From Microbacterium flavum (GTDB lineage: Bacteria > Actinomycetota > Actinomycetes > Actinomycetales > Microbacteriaceae), in assembly GCF_018717645.1 (NCBI RefSeq), contig NZ_JAFLHG010000012.1, forward strand, positions 55,838 to 119,837: 64,000 nucleotides of DNA, in the 5' to 3' direction. Made by a program: the position numbers and the translations under genes. Each line of letters begins with the position of its first letter. Position 1 is the first letter of the stretch. A model generated the notes under the pieces. The model had not been told where the DNA came from. It saw only the letters and a list, made by a program, of their open reading frames with translations, and searched no databases. This document shows positions 34,724 through 43,073 of the stretch, one piece after another.

Positions 34724-36361
34724 CTAGTGGTCGACCGCCTTCTCGGCTCCGTAGCCGGTGAGCGAGCGGACATCCATCTCCGCGGCCTTGCGCGGATCCT
34801 CCGCGCGCGTCGTCGTCACCGACCCGAGCCAGCCGAGGAAGAACCCCACGGGGATCGACACGATACCCGGGTTGTTCAGCGGCCAGATCGCGGTGCCCAC
34901 GTCCTTGAAGACGCTCGTGGGGGTGCCCCAGAAGACCGGCGACAGGACGATGAGGATGATCGCCGCAGCGAGACCCCCGTACATGCTCCACACCGCGCCG
35001 CGCGTCGTGAACTTCCGCCAGAACAGCGAATAGACGATCGTCGGCAGGTTCGCCGAGGCGGCCACCGCGAAGGCGAGCGCCACGAGGAAGGCCACGTTCT
35101 GGCCCTGCACGCCGATCCCGCCGATGATCGCGAGGATGCCGATGACGATGACCGTCCGGCGGGCGACCTTGACCTCGCCGTCCGGCGGCACGTTCCCCTT
35201 CTTCACGACGTTCGCATAGATGTCGTGCGCGAACGATGCGGCCGCCGTGATCGTGAGGCCCGCGACGACCGCGAGGATCGTCGCGAACGCGACCGCCGAG
35301 ATGAAGCCGAGCAGCAGCGGTCCGCCGAGGGCCTGCGCCAGCAGCGGAGCCGCGGAGTTGACACCGCCCGGAGCGTTCTTGATGGTGTCGGGTCCGACGA
35401 GGTATCCCGCGCCGTAGCCGAGCACGAGGGTGAGCAGGTAGAAGATGCCGATGAGCCAGATGGCCCACACCACCGAGCGACGCGCCTCTTTCGCGGTCGG
35501 AACCGTGTAGAAGCGCATGAGGACGTGCGGCAGCCCCGCCGTGCCGAGCACGAGCGCGGCGCCGAGCGAGATGAAGTCCCACGGGTTCTTGCCGTACTGC
35601 AGGCCCGGTCCGAGGATCGCGTCCTTCGGGTCGGACGTCGAGGCCGCGACGGCATTTCCGAGCAGGGTGTCGAGGCTGAACCCGTTGAGGGCCAGCACCC
35701 AGACCGTCATGACGACCGCGCCGCCGATGAGGAGGAAGGCCTTGACGATCTGCACCCAGGTCGTGCCCTTCATGCCGCCGATGAGCACGTACACGATCAT
35801 GAGCACGCCGACCACGGCGACGACGACCGACTGGCCGATCTGCTCGTGGATGCCCAGGAGCAGCGAGACGAGCCCGCCCGCGCCCGCCATCTGCGCGAGC
35901 AGGTAGAAGAAGCACACCGCCAGAGTCGTGATCGCGGCGGCCATGCGCACGGGGCCCTGCTTCAGTCGGAACGACAGCACGTCGGCCATCGTGAACTTGC
36001 CCGTGTTGCGCATGAGCTCGGCCACCAGCAGCAGCGCGACCAGCCACGCCACCAGGAAGCCGATCGAGTACAGGAAGCCGTCGTACCCGTTGATCGCGAT
36101 CGCCCCGGTGATACCGAGGAAGGATGCCGCGGAGAGGTAGTCCCCGGAGATCGCGAAGCCGTTCTGCGGTCCGGTGAACGAGCGGCCGGCGGCGTAGTAG
36201 TCGGCCGCCGTCTTGTTGTTGCGGCTGGCGCGGATGACGATGAACAGCGTCACCGCGACGAAGGCGCCGAAGATCGAGATGTTGAGGACCGGGTTGTTCT
36301 CGACCGTGTCGACGGCCGCCGACACCGACGCCCAGATGTCCTGCGCGGCGACGGCGCTCAT
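34724..36361 (-). CDS. actP: Cation/acetate symporter of the SSS family
   Basis: A 545-residue membrane protein with about 13 helices that takes up acetate and other short carboxylates with Na+ or H+. Seen: the SSS start region DYYAAGRSFTGPQNGFAISG, GDYLSAASFLGITGAIA, and the cytoplasmic VLMRFYTVPTAKEARRS, typical of ActP/MctC. ATG at 36361 overlaps the stop of the DUF485 gene (ATGA). The RamA-like regulator is divergent from this operon. Confidence 0.94.
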   Translation of the reverse strand: MSAVAAQDIWASVSAAVDTVENNPVLNISIFGAFVAVTLFIVIRASRNNKTAADYYAAGRSFTGPQNGFAISGDYLSAASFLGITGAIAINGYDGFLYSIGFLVAWLVALLLVAELMRNTGKFTMADVLSFRLKQGPVRMAAAITTLAVCFFYLLAQMAGAGGLVSLLLGIHEQIGQSVVVAVVGVLMIVYVLIGGMKGTTWVQIVKAFLLIGGAVVMTVWVLALNGFSLDTLLGNAVAASTSDPKDAILGPGLQYGKNPWDFISLGAALVLGTAGLPHVLMRFYTVPTAKEARRSVVWAIWLIGIFYLLTLVLGYGAGYLVGPDTIKNAPGGVNSAAPLLAQALGGPLLLGFISAVAFATILAVVAGLTITAAASFAHDIYANVVKKGNVPPDGEVKVARRTVIVIGILAIIGGIGVQGQNVAFLVALAFAVAASANLPTIVYSLFWRKFTTRGAVWSMYGGLAAAIILIVLSPVFWGTPTSVFKDVGTAIWPLNNPGIVSIPVGFFLGWLGSVTTTRAEDPRKAAEMDVRSLTGYGAEKAVDH

Positions 36362-36708
36362 GCGACGGTCTCCCGCTTCTCGAGGTCTTCACGGATCTCC
36401 TGCGAGATCGGGTCGAGCCGCCGGTTCGCGTACGAGACGTACCACATGGTGATCCCGAAGGTCGTGACGAACTGCCCGAGCCCGAGCAGCAGGCCGATGT
36501 TGATGTGTCCCCAGACGGGAGTCGCCATGAACGCCGGCGCGAACGAGGACAGCAGCACGTAGGCGAAGTACCAGACGAGGAAGGCGACCGTGAGCGGCAG
36601 GACGAAGCTGCGGTGCCGCTTCTTCAGCTCGCGGAACGGCGGCGATTCCTCGACCGCGACATAGTCGATGCCGCCCGGCGGACGGGCATCGGTGGACTCT
36701 CCGGACAT
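36358..36708 (-). CDS. DUF485 membrane protein, ActP partner
   Basis: A 116-residue protein with two membrane helices (VLPLTVAFLVWYFAYVLLSS and INIGLLLGLGQFVTTFGITM) and the DUF485 ending YVSYANRRLDPISQEIREDL. DUF485 genes precede acetate symporters in many bacteria (E. coli YjcH-ActP) and are thought to help the transporter. CAAGGAGG precedes ATG 36708. The overlap with actP implies coupled translation. Confidence 0.93.
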   Translation of the reverse strand: MSGESTDARPPGGIDYVAVEESPPFRELKKRHRSFVLPLTVAFLVWYFAYVLLSSFAPAFMATPVWGHINIGLLLGLGQFVTTFGITMWYVSYANRRLDPISQEIREDLEKRETVA

Positions 36709-36838
36709 GTGGCCTCCTTGCCTCATGGGGGATCGGGCGTGCGCCCGGCGCACGGTCGTCATCGACCGCGCGAGTGGTATCGTCGACGCTACGAAACCGG
36801 GTGACGCGGTCGTCACCCCCGGAAGTGGGTAGTGGGCG

Positions 36839-37690
36839 ATGGCGGTTCCAGGCCTCGCGTCGGAGGACGAGCTCTTGGCGCGCGCCGTCGGAGATCTCGC
36901 CGCACGCACCGGCTTCCCCGTCGCCTTCGGCGGCTTCGAGCGCGCGGGCGCGGTCGCGGTGACATCCATCGTCGGCAACCGCACCTCCCGTCTCACCGGT
37001 CTCGTCGTCGAACCCGATCGCGGCCTGGGCGGCCGAGCGTTCGTCGAGCGCCGCCCGCGGCTCGCGATCGACTACCGCTCGTCCCGCAACATCACGCACG
37101 ACTACGACCGTGCCGTGCTCGGCGAGGGGATCTCGACCCTGTTCGCCGTCCCCGTGGTCGTCGCCGGCAAGGCGCGCGGCGTGCTCTACTGCGGCTCCTG
37201 GATGAAGACGCCGTTCGGCGAGCAGAGCGCACGCACCGCACTGCAGGTCGCGACGGACCTCGCGACCGAGCTGCGCGTCCGCGAGGAGGTCGGGCGCCGC
37301 CTGCACATCGTGGCGGCACCGATCCCCCTGCCGGTGGACGTGTCGGCCCGCGAAGAGCTCCGGGAGGCCTACGTCGAGCTCCGCCGGATCAGTGCGGACG
37401 TGGCGGACGACGGCATCCGCCGCCGGCTGAGCGCCCTCGAAGGGCGCCTCGCCGCACTCACCCGCGACCGCGACACCCCCGCGGAGAAGCTCGACGTGAA
37501 GCTCTCGCCCCGCGAGACCGACGTCCTCGCCTGCGCGGCGCTCGGCCAGACGAACGCGGAGATCGCGGAGTCGCTCGCCCTGCGCGAGGGAACGGTGAAG
37601 TCGTATCTGCAGGCGGCGATGGCGAAGCTGGATGCCTCGACACGTCATGCCGCGGTCGTCAAGGCCCGCCGGGCGGGGCTTCTGCCGTAG
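36839..37690 (+). CDS. GAF-LuxR regulator, RamA-like
   Basis: A 283-residue transcription factor: GAF-like sensor at about 15-150 and a C-terminal LuxR helix-turn-helix (LSPRETDVLACAALGQTNAE, then GTVKSYLQAAMAKLDASTRH). Length, architecture and position opposite actP match RamA of Corynebacterium glutamicum (282 residues, from memory), which activates acetate genes. The divergent region contains G5/C5 runs (TGGGGGA near 36723-36732, ACCCCC near 36815), in keeping with the reported RamA half-sites. Control of actP-DUF485 is therefore likely but inferred. Confidence 0.87.
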   Translation: MAVPGLASEDELLARAVGDLAARTGFPVAFGGFERAGAVAVTSIVGNRTSRLTGLVVEPDRGLGGRAFVERRPRLAIDYRSSRNITHDYDRAVLGEGISTLFAVPVVVAGKARGVLYCGSWMKTPFGEQSARTALQVATDLATELRVREEVGRRLHIVAAPIPLPVDVSAREELREAYVELRRISADVADDGIRRRLSALEGRLAALTRDRDTPAEKLDVKLSPRETDVLACAALGQTNAEIAESLALREGTVKSYLQAAMAKLDASTRHAAVVKARRAGLLP

Positions 37691-37700
37691 TCTCGGCGCC

Positions 37701-38078
37701 ATGGCCCGCAGAATCGTGCATCAGCTCGTCGACGATCTCGACGGCACCGTCCTGGAGCCCGGCTCCGGCGAGACCGTCCTGTTCTCCCTCGACGGCACCG
37801 CCTACGAGATCGACCTGACGGAGGAGAACGCGTCGGCCCTCCGCGACGCGCTCGCGCCGTTCATCGGTGCCGCCCGCTCGGTGTCGGCGCGGGCGGGCGG
37901 AGGCGCGCGCAGCGGCGGGGGCGCCCCTTCGCGTTCGCAAGGCGCCCAGGCCGCGCGGCGATCCGGCCAGCGCGACTACGCCCCGGTTCGGGAATGGGCG
38001 GCGCAGAACGGCTACACCGTCTCGGAGCGGGGCCGCGTACCGGCCTCGGTCCTCGAGGCGTACGACGCCGCCCACTGA
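37701..38078 (+). CDS. lsr2: Lsr2 nucleoid-associated protein
   Basis: A 125-residue DNA-bridging protein that silences AT-rich, often foreign DNA in actinobacteria. N-terminal dimerisation domain (ARRIVHQLVDDLDG, FSLDGTAYEIDLTEENA), a Gly/Ala/Ser/Arg linker, and the C-terminal DNA-binding domain with the minor-groove RGR in VSERGRVPASVLEAYDAAH. ATG at 37701, 10 bp after the regulator stop. In this window the lower-GC stretch near 54.3-54.6 kb would be a natural target. Confidence 0.96.
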   Translation: MARRIVHQLVDDLDGTVLEPGSGETVLFSLDGTAYEIDLTEENASALRDALAPFIGAARSVSARAGGGARSGGGAPSRSQGAQAARRSGQRDYAPVREWAAQNGYTVSERGRVPASVLEAYDAAH

Positions 38079-38103
38079 CCTCCGGAGCGTGCGGTATGGT
38101 TGT

Positions 38104-38116
38104 GTGGTCTGACCAC
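38104..38116. promoter_or_regulatory. Palindrome GTGGTCTGACCAC upstream of the DsbA-like gene
   Basis: Perfect inverted repeat of 5-bp arms around CTG, between a possible -10 element TATGGT (about 38094-38099) and the ribosome site AAGGAG. The position fits an operator at the transcription start. Its core TGGT-N3-ACCA is the GntR/FadR form, but the flanks differ from the TGTTGG sites at 13.5 and 18.7 kb. Confidence 0.4.
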
Positions 38117-38128
38117 TAAGGAGACCTC

Positions 38129-38839
38129 ATGCGCTTCGTCCGCACCCCCGCACGCGCCCTCCTGGTCGCCGCGGCGATCGGCTCACTGGTGCTCACCGGC
38201 TGCAGCTCGACCCCGGGCCCCGCGCCGAGCACATCCTCGTCGTCCTCCACGCCCGCGGTCGCCGCGCCCGCAGGAGCCGACGGATACGGCATCCCGTCCG
38301 GGACCGGGGCGGTCAGCATCGACCTGTGGACGGACCTGTCCTGCCCCTACTGCCGTCAGCTCGAAGAGGTCGCCGGCAGCGTGATCACCGACGCGGTGGC
38401 ATCCGGCGCGGCGACGCTCACCATCCATCCGCTGAACTTCGTCAGCACGAAGCACGGCGACACGACCGCCTGGTCGACGCGCGGCGCGAACGCCCTCGCG
38501 GCCGCCCTCGATGCCGGCGACGCCGACGCGATCCCGGCCCTCTACGCCGCGCTCCAGCAGCATCAGACGATGGCTGACGGCCAGTCCCACCCGACGGATG
38601 AGGACGTCCTCGCTTTCGCCGCCGAGGCGGGGGTCACCTCCGACATCGCAGACGCCGTCACGTCGCAGCGCTTCGCGGACTGGGTGGATGCCTCGAACGA
38701 GTACTGGCTCGGCCGCACCATCGCCGGCACCGACCAGGTCGTGAAGGGCGTGCCGGTCCTCGTCGTGAACGGCACGGTCGTCGACGTGTCGGCGCCCGAC
38801 GTCCCGGGGACCCTCCAGAAGCTCATCGCGGGGTCCTGA
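38129..38839 (+). CDS. DsbA-family thioredoxin-like lipoprotein
   Basis: A 236-residue secreted lipoprotein: signal peptide, lipobox LTGC at about residues 22-25, then a Ser/Thr/Pro/Ala linker. The thioredoxin fold has the active site CPYC in DLWTDLSCPYCRQLEE and the cis-Pro loop VVKGVPVLVVNGT. It would oxidise or reduce disulfides of exported proteins at the outer face of the membrane. AAGGAG precedes the ATG at 38129. Confidence 0.92.
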   Translation: MRFVRTPARALLVAAAIGSLVLTGCSSTPGPAPSTSSSSSTPAVAAPAGADGYGIPSGTGAVSIDLWTDLSCPYCRQLEEVAGSVITDAVASGAATLTIHPLNFVSTKHGDTTAWSTRGANALAAALDAGDADAIPALYAALQQHQTMADGQSHPTDEDVLAFAAEAGVTSDIADAVTSQRFADWVDASNEYWLGRTIAGTDQVVKGVPVLVVNGTVVDVSAPDVPGTLQKLIAGS

Positions 38840-38862
38840 GCCTCCGCGGGTCGCGGCCCGGC

Positions 38863-40212
38863 TCAGGCCTCGGCACCCAGGCGCCGCAGCAGGAGGACCT
38901 GCGCGGCGATCATCCGCTCGAGCTCGGCCGGGTCGACCGACTCGTCGGAGGCGTGGATGCGGGCATGCTCGGTGTCCTGCGCACCCCACAGCACCACGGA
39001 GGCCGACGGCGAGCACCTCAGCAGTGAGGCGACGAGCGGGATCGACCCGCCCGACCCGATCTGCTCGACCTCCGCGCCGTACACCTCCCGGAGCGCCTCC
39101 TCGGCCGCATGGATCGCGGGGGCGTCGGTGTCGGCCTGGAAGTTGCTCCCCGCCTTGACGCGGGCGACCTCCACTCTGCAGTTCCACGGCGCCTGCGCGC
39201 GGAGGTGGCTCATGAGCGCGTCCAGCTGCGCCTCCGGGTCGGTGCCGGGCGCGATCCGCAGCGACAGGCGCGCCTTGACGGACGGGATGAGGACGTTCCC
39301 TCCTTCGGCGGTGGAGGGGACGTCCATTCCGATGACGGTGACGGAGGGCCGCGCCCAGACCCGGTCGCTGAGCGAGCCCGTCCCGAGGTAGTCGACGCCG
39401 TCGAGGATCGCGGAGCCCTGCCGGTAGATGGCCTCGTCCATGTGGGCGCCGGACCAGTCGTGGCTCTCGACGCCGGGGATCACGGTGTCGCCGTTGTCGT
39501 CGTGCAGGCCGTCGAGGATTCGGATCATCGCGGTCATGGCATCCGGCGCCGCTCCCCCGAACAGGCCCGAGTGCACGGGTGCCGACAGGGTCGAGACGGT
39601 CAGCGTGCAGGAGACGTCGCCGCGCATCGCCGTGGTGAGGGCGGGCCGGTTCACCGCCTGCGGGCCGACGTCAGCGATGACCGCGACGTCGAAGCGGAAC
39701 CGGTCGGGGTTCGACTCGACGAACCCCTCGAGGTGGGAGATCGTCTCCTCCTCCCCCTCGACGAGGACCTGGATGTGACAGGGCGGATTCTTCGCGAGCT
39801 GCGCGATCGTGGCGTAGTGCATCGCGAGGCCCGACTTGTCGTCGGCCGCGCCGCGGCCGTAGATGCGCCCGTCGTCCTTCGTCGTCGCCGTCCACGGGTC
39901 GCTCGTCCACCCCTGGCTCTCGGCCGCGGGCTGGACGTCGTAGTGGGCGTAGAGGAGGACGGTCGGCGATCCCTCCGGGCCCTCGATCTCCGCGACGACG
40001 GCGGGGTAGCCACCGGGGATCTCCTGCAGGCGGGCGGTGGTGGCCCCGGCATCCCGCAGCATGTCGATCACCGCCTGCGCCATCTCGTGCACGGGCTTCT
40101 CGGGGAAGCCGGGGAAGGCGATGGAGGGGATGCCGATCAGCTGCGCGTGCCGCGCCAAGACGTCGGGCATGAGCTCCTTCGTCGCGGCGATGATCTCGGT
40201 GACGTCGGTCAT
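38863..40212 (-). CDS. M20-family metallopeptidase (dipeptidase)
   Basis: A 449-residue zinc peptidase of the M20 dipeptidase/carnosinase group. Metal and catalytic motifs: LLYAHYDVQPA, GRGAADDKSG, VEGEEET, AVIADVG and, at the end, DTEHARIHASDESV. The dimerisation domain (SCTLTVSTLSAPVHSGLFGG) sits between. ATG at 40212 has AAAGGAC upstream. It lies 19 bp after the Dcu transporter gene on the same strand, so the two are probably co-transcribed: import of a carboxylate compound and hydrolysis of a peptide or N-acyl amino acid. Confidence 0.92.
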   Translation of the reverse strand: MTDVTEIIAATKELMPDVLARHAQLIGIPSIAFPGFPEKPVHEMAQAVIDMLRDAGATTARLQEIPGGYPAVVAEIEGPEGSPTVLLYAHYDVQPAAESQGWTSDPWTATTKDDGRIYGRGAADDKSGLAMHYATIAQLAKNPPCHIQVLVEGEEETISHLEGFVESNPDRFRFDVAVIADVGPQAVNRPALTTAMRGDVSCTLTVSTLSAPVHSGLFGGAAPDAMTAMIRILDGLHDDNGDTVIPGVESHDWSGAHMDEAIYRQGSAILDGVDYLGTGSLSDRVWARPSVTVIGMDVPSTAEGGNVLIPSVKARLSLRIAPGTDPEAQLDALMSHLRAQAPWNCRVEVARVKAGSNFQADTDAPAIHAAEEALREVYGAEVEQIGSGGSIPLVASLLRCSPSASVVLWGAQDTEHARIHASDESVDPAELERMIAAQVLLLRRLGAEA

Positions 40213-40231
40213 GGCGGGTCCTTTCAGGAGG

Positions 40232-41665
40232 TCAGCGGATGACGAGGGACATGAGCAGGCCGGCGGCGACCGCCGAGACCCACGAGACGAGCATCGGGAT
40301 CGTGAACGAGTGCCAGATCGGAACCGAGCTGAGGCGGGTGGACCCGGTGCGGTCGGTCTCCACAGCGGCGATCTGCGAGCCATTCGCGGGGAAGAGCCAC
40401 ACGCCGACGAGCGAGGGCCACATCGCCGTGATGACGCCGATCGGCATGCCGGCGGCCAGCGCGATCGGGACGATGGTGTTCGTCGTGGCGGACTGGCTGG
40501 TCGTGAGACCGGCCATGACGAAGAGGGCGACCGCGAGGAGGATCGGCACCGCAGTCACGAGGTCGCCGAGCGGATCGACGATGGTCGTCTTGTTGGCCGA
40601 GATGAACGTGTCGGCCATCCAGGCGATGCCGAACAGGGCGATCGCCGCGACGATGCCGGAGGAGAGCAGCGGCTGCTTCATGACGTCGGCGGGCGGGACC
40701 TTGCGGACGAGGATGATGACGAGCGCCGCCGTGAACATGAACATCTCGATGACCGGCGACATCCCGATCGCGACGAGGTCTCCGTCGGCGTTCGGGAATG
40801 CGGGGCGGAGGGCCGGGAACAGACCCATGAGGACGACCGCGATGATGGCGACGACGAAGATCCAGGCCGAGACCGCGCCGCCCGGAGGGACCTCGTGGAG
40901 GATCTTCTCGCTGCCGGCGGGAACCGCCGCCGCAGCCTTCTTCGCCTGACGCGCCGCCTTCCCGTGCGGCGCGCCGCCTGCCACCGCCTCGGCACGGGCG
41001 GTCTGCTGGGCGACGAGCACCGCCGGCATCTCGACCTTGCCTGCCTCGACGCGCTTCAGGAACTCGGGGTCGTCGAGGAGCTCCTTGCCGATGCGCTGCT
41101 GCACGAACGAGGTCACGAGGCACGCGACGATCGCCGCGGGGATCGTGATGGACAGGATCTGCACGAGCGAGAACGGCGAGGCGAGCACGAGGTAGGCCGC
41201 CATCGCCGCCGAGACCGGGGATGCCGTGATGCCGAGCGCGCTCGTGACCGTCGCCGCGGCGAGCGAGCGCTCGGGGCGCTGACCGTTGCGGTACGCGGTC
41301 TCGTAGATGACGGGGATGAGCGCGAAGAAGATGTTCGAGGTGCCGGCGAGGGCGGTGAAGGCGAACGCCACGAGCGGGGCGACGTAGGTGAGGCGGCTCG
41401 GGTTCGCCTGGATGATGCGCGAGGCGATCGACACGAGGTAGTCGATGCCGCCCGCCGCCTGCATCGCCGAGGCGGCGGTGATCACGGCGATGACGATGAA
41501 GAAGGCATCCACCGGCGGCGAGCCGGGTGCCAGGCGGAACACGAAGATGAGGACGAGCGTGCCCGCGACGCCCCAGAGACCGAGTCCGATGCCGCCGGTG
41601 CGGACACCCATGACGATCGCGCCGAGGACCACGGCGGCCTGGAGGATGACGAGCAAGACGTCCAT
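40232..41665 (-). CDS. DcuA/DcuB-type C4-dicarboxylate transporter
   Basis: A 477-residue membrane protein with about 10-12 helices and a charged, Ala/Lys-rich cytoplasmic loop in the middle (about 215-260). FTALAGTSNIFFALIPVIYE, ATVTSALGITASPVSAAMAA and SQSATTNTIVPIALAAGMP match Dcu carriers, which exchange or take up aspartate, fumarate and succinate. ATG at 41665. First gene of a pair with the M20 peptidase, so an aspartyl-peptide or N-acyl-amino-acid route is conceivable. Confidence 0.9.
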   Translation of the reverse strand: MDVLLVILQAAVVLGAIVMGVRTGGIGLGLWGVAGTLVLIFVFRLAPGSPPVDAFFIVIAVITAASAMQAAGGIDYLVSIASRIIQANPSRLTYVAPLVAFAFTALAGTSNIFFALIPVIYETAYRNGQRPERSLAAATVTSALGITASPVSAAMAAYLVLASPFSLVQILSITIPAAIVACLVTSFVQQRIGKELLDDPEFLKRVEAGKVEMPAVLVAQQTARAEAVAGGAPHGKAARQAKKAAAAVPAGSEKILHEVPPGGAVSAWIFVVAIIAVVLMGLFPALRPAFPNADGDLVAIGMSPVIEMFMFTAALVIILVRKVPPADVMKQPLLSSGIVAAIALFGIAWMADTFISANKTTIVDPLGDLVTAVPILLAVALFVMAGLTTSQSATTNTIVPIALAAGMPIGVITAMWPSLVGVWLFPANGSQIAAVETDRTGSTRLSSVPIWHSFTIPMLVSWVSAVAAGLLMSLVIR

Positions 41666-41853
41666 CGATGCAGCTCCCGTCGTCGGCCTTCATCGGCCGG
41701 TCACCGGCCGGATTCGACCTTCTCCGACGCTATTGGTCCACGCCGCGGGCGGCAAGGGAGGGTGCCGCGGGGTGGGATTCGGGGCGGTTCTGGGCGTGAT
41801 GGGGCTTGTTGGAGGCCTGCGGTGATGTCGGAGCCCGTACGTAGCGTGCCTTC

Positions 41854-42339
41854 ATGGGCGGTCGGTCGGTGCGGGAAGCGAGCGGTTGCGAGGGCGCCGC
41901 GGATGCCTGCGTGCTGTGCGGCGAGGCCACTGCCGTTCCGTCACCGCTGTCGTCTCCGGCTCCGGCCGGTGACGGCGGGCGAGTGTGCCCGGTCTGCGGA
42001 TGGCGCGCCGGCGACAGCCCCGATGCCGACCTGCCGCGCCCCCGCGTCGAGGTCGTCTACTACCTGCGGTGGGATGCGCGGGTGAAGATCGGGACGACGG
42101 CCGATCCGCGTCGGCGGCTGGCGGTGATCTGGCATCACGAGCTGCTCGCCTTCGAGCCCGGCGGCCGGGCGCTCGAGCGCGCTCGGCACGAGCAGTTCGC
42201 CCACCTGCGCGAAGGCGGCGAGTGGTTCCGCGCCGACCCCGAGCTGCGGGAGCACGCCGCCGCCCTCGCGTCGGGCATCCCGCCGTGGCACAGCTATGCG
42301 CGGTGGGTGGCCGACGCGCTGCGGCGCAACGTCAGTTGA
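41854..42339 (+). CDS. Zinc-ribbon protein with T5orf172-type GIY-YIG nuclease domain
   Basis: A 161-residue protein. The N-terminus holds CVLCGE and CPVCGW pairs, a likely zinc ribbon. From about residue 67 comes a GIY-YIG-like fold of the T5orf172/Mug113 type: VYYLRWDARVKIGTTADPRR, RARHEQFAHLREGGEWFR. Such domains occur in phage and stand-alone proteins and are predicted DNA-acting nucleases. Start ATG 41854 is tentative. The 3' end overlaps the convergent TetR gene by 8 bp. Confidence 0.8.
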   Translation: MGGRSVREASGCEGAADACVLCGEATAVPSPLSSPAPAGDGGRVCPVCGWRAGDSPDADLPRPRVEVVYYLRWDARVKIGTTADPRRRLAVIWHHELLAFEPGGRALERARHEQFAHLREGGEWFRADPELREHAAALASGIPPWHSYARWVADALRRNVS

Positions 42340-42973
42340 GGGGCGCTCCGGCGCTGAGTGAAGGTCGCACCCCGGCCGCCGGCAGGATGATGCGGTCGAT
42401 GATGTCGATCGAGAACGCGCGGTCGATGGGCAGCTGGAGCATGAGAGTGCGATATGACGCCATCGCGGGGCCGATCATACACAGGGTGTCGACATCGACA
42501 TCGGACGCGATCTCGCCGCGATCCATCGCTCGCCCGAAGATGATCCGGTTGGCGGCGGCGCGCGGCTCGACGAGCGCCGCTTGAGCGGCTGCGGCGAGGT
42601 CGGGGTCGCGCGCGATCATCGAGACGATACCTGCCATCACCTTGAGCTTGCGCTCGCTCTGCGCGAGGGTGGGCGATTTCACCATCGCGACGAGGTCGCC
42701 GCGAAGCGTGCCGGTGTCCGGCGGCGACGCGAGGTCGGTGTCCGACGACTTCATGCACGCGACGGCATCGAGGACGAGCTCGGGCTTGGATGCCCAGCGC
42801 CGGTAGAGGGTGGCCTTGCCGGCCTTGGCTCGAGCAGCGACCATGTCGATCGTCATGCCGTCATAGCCGGTCTCGGCGAGCACGTCGAGTGCGGCTTCCA
42901 GGATCTCGGGGTCGCGGGTATGGTCGCGCTTGCGCCCAAGCCGGGGCTTCCCGGCATCAGCGAGCTGCGTCAT
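42332..42973 (-). CDS. TetR-family regulator of the divergent MFS exporter
   Basis: A 213-residue repressor. DNA-binding domain: ILEAALDVLAETGYDGMTID, then ARAKAGKATLYRRWASKPEL. The C-terminal part is a TetR_C ligand domain. It is divergent from an MFS drug exporter gene, and the 100-bp gap has two palindromes (TTACC-N4-GGTAA and a TACC/GGTA repeat), so it very likely represses the exporter and itself until a toxic ligand binds. Confidence 0.92.
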   Translation of the reverse strand: MTQLADAGKPRLGRKRDHTRDPEILEAALDVLAETGYDGMTIDMVAARAKAGKATLYRRWASKPELVLDAVACMKSSDTDLASPPDTGTLRGDLVAMVKSPTLAQSERKLKVMAGIVSMIARDPDLAAAAQAALVEPRAAANRIIFGRAMDRGEIASDVDVDTLCMIGPAMASYRTLMLQLPIDRAFSIDIIDRIILPAAGVRPSLSAGAPLN

Positions 42974-43006
42974 CGCCCTCGCCTCCTTCTCGTTTCGCGC
43001 GCAACG

Positions 43007-43067
43007 TTACCAGCCGGTAAATTCCTATACGCGGGATATCCGGAACTCAACAGTACCGTATATGGTA
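43007..43067. promoter_or_regulatory. Two candidate TetR operators
   Basis: TTACCAGCCGGTAA at 43007-43020 (perfect 5-bp arms) and TACCGTATATGGTA at 43054-43067 (12 of 14 positions symmetric) lie in the gap between the TetR gene and the MFS gene. Both share TACC and GGTA half-sites. The second sits next to the MFS start codon. Confidence 0.6.
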
Positions 43068-43073
43068 TCTCCC

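Noticed and set aside
34724..36562. Long plus-strand open frame opposite actP
   Set aside because: Highly charged shadow frame without motifs; actP and DUF485 on the minus strand are certain.
38104..38116. Third member of the TGTTGG operator regulon
   Set aside because: Only the inner TGGT-N3-ACCA core is shared; the outer bases and arm length differ from the two matching 17-bp sites.
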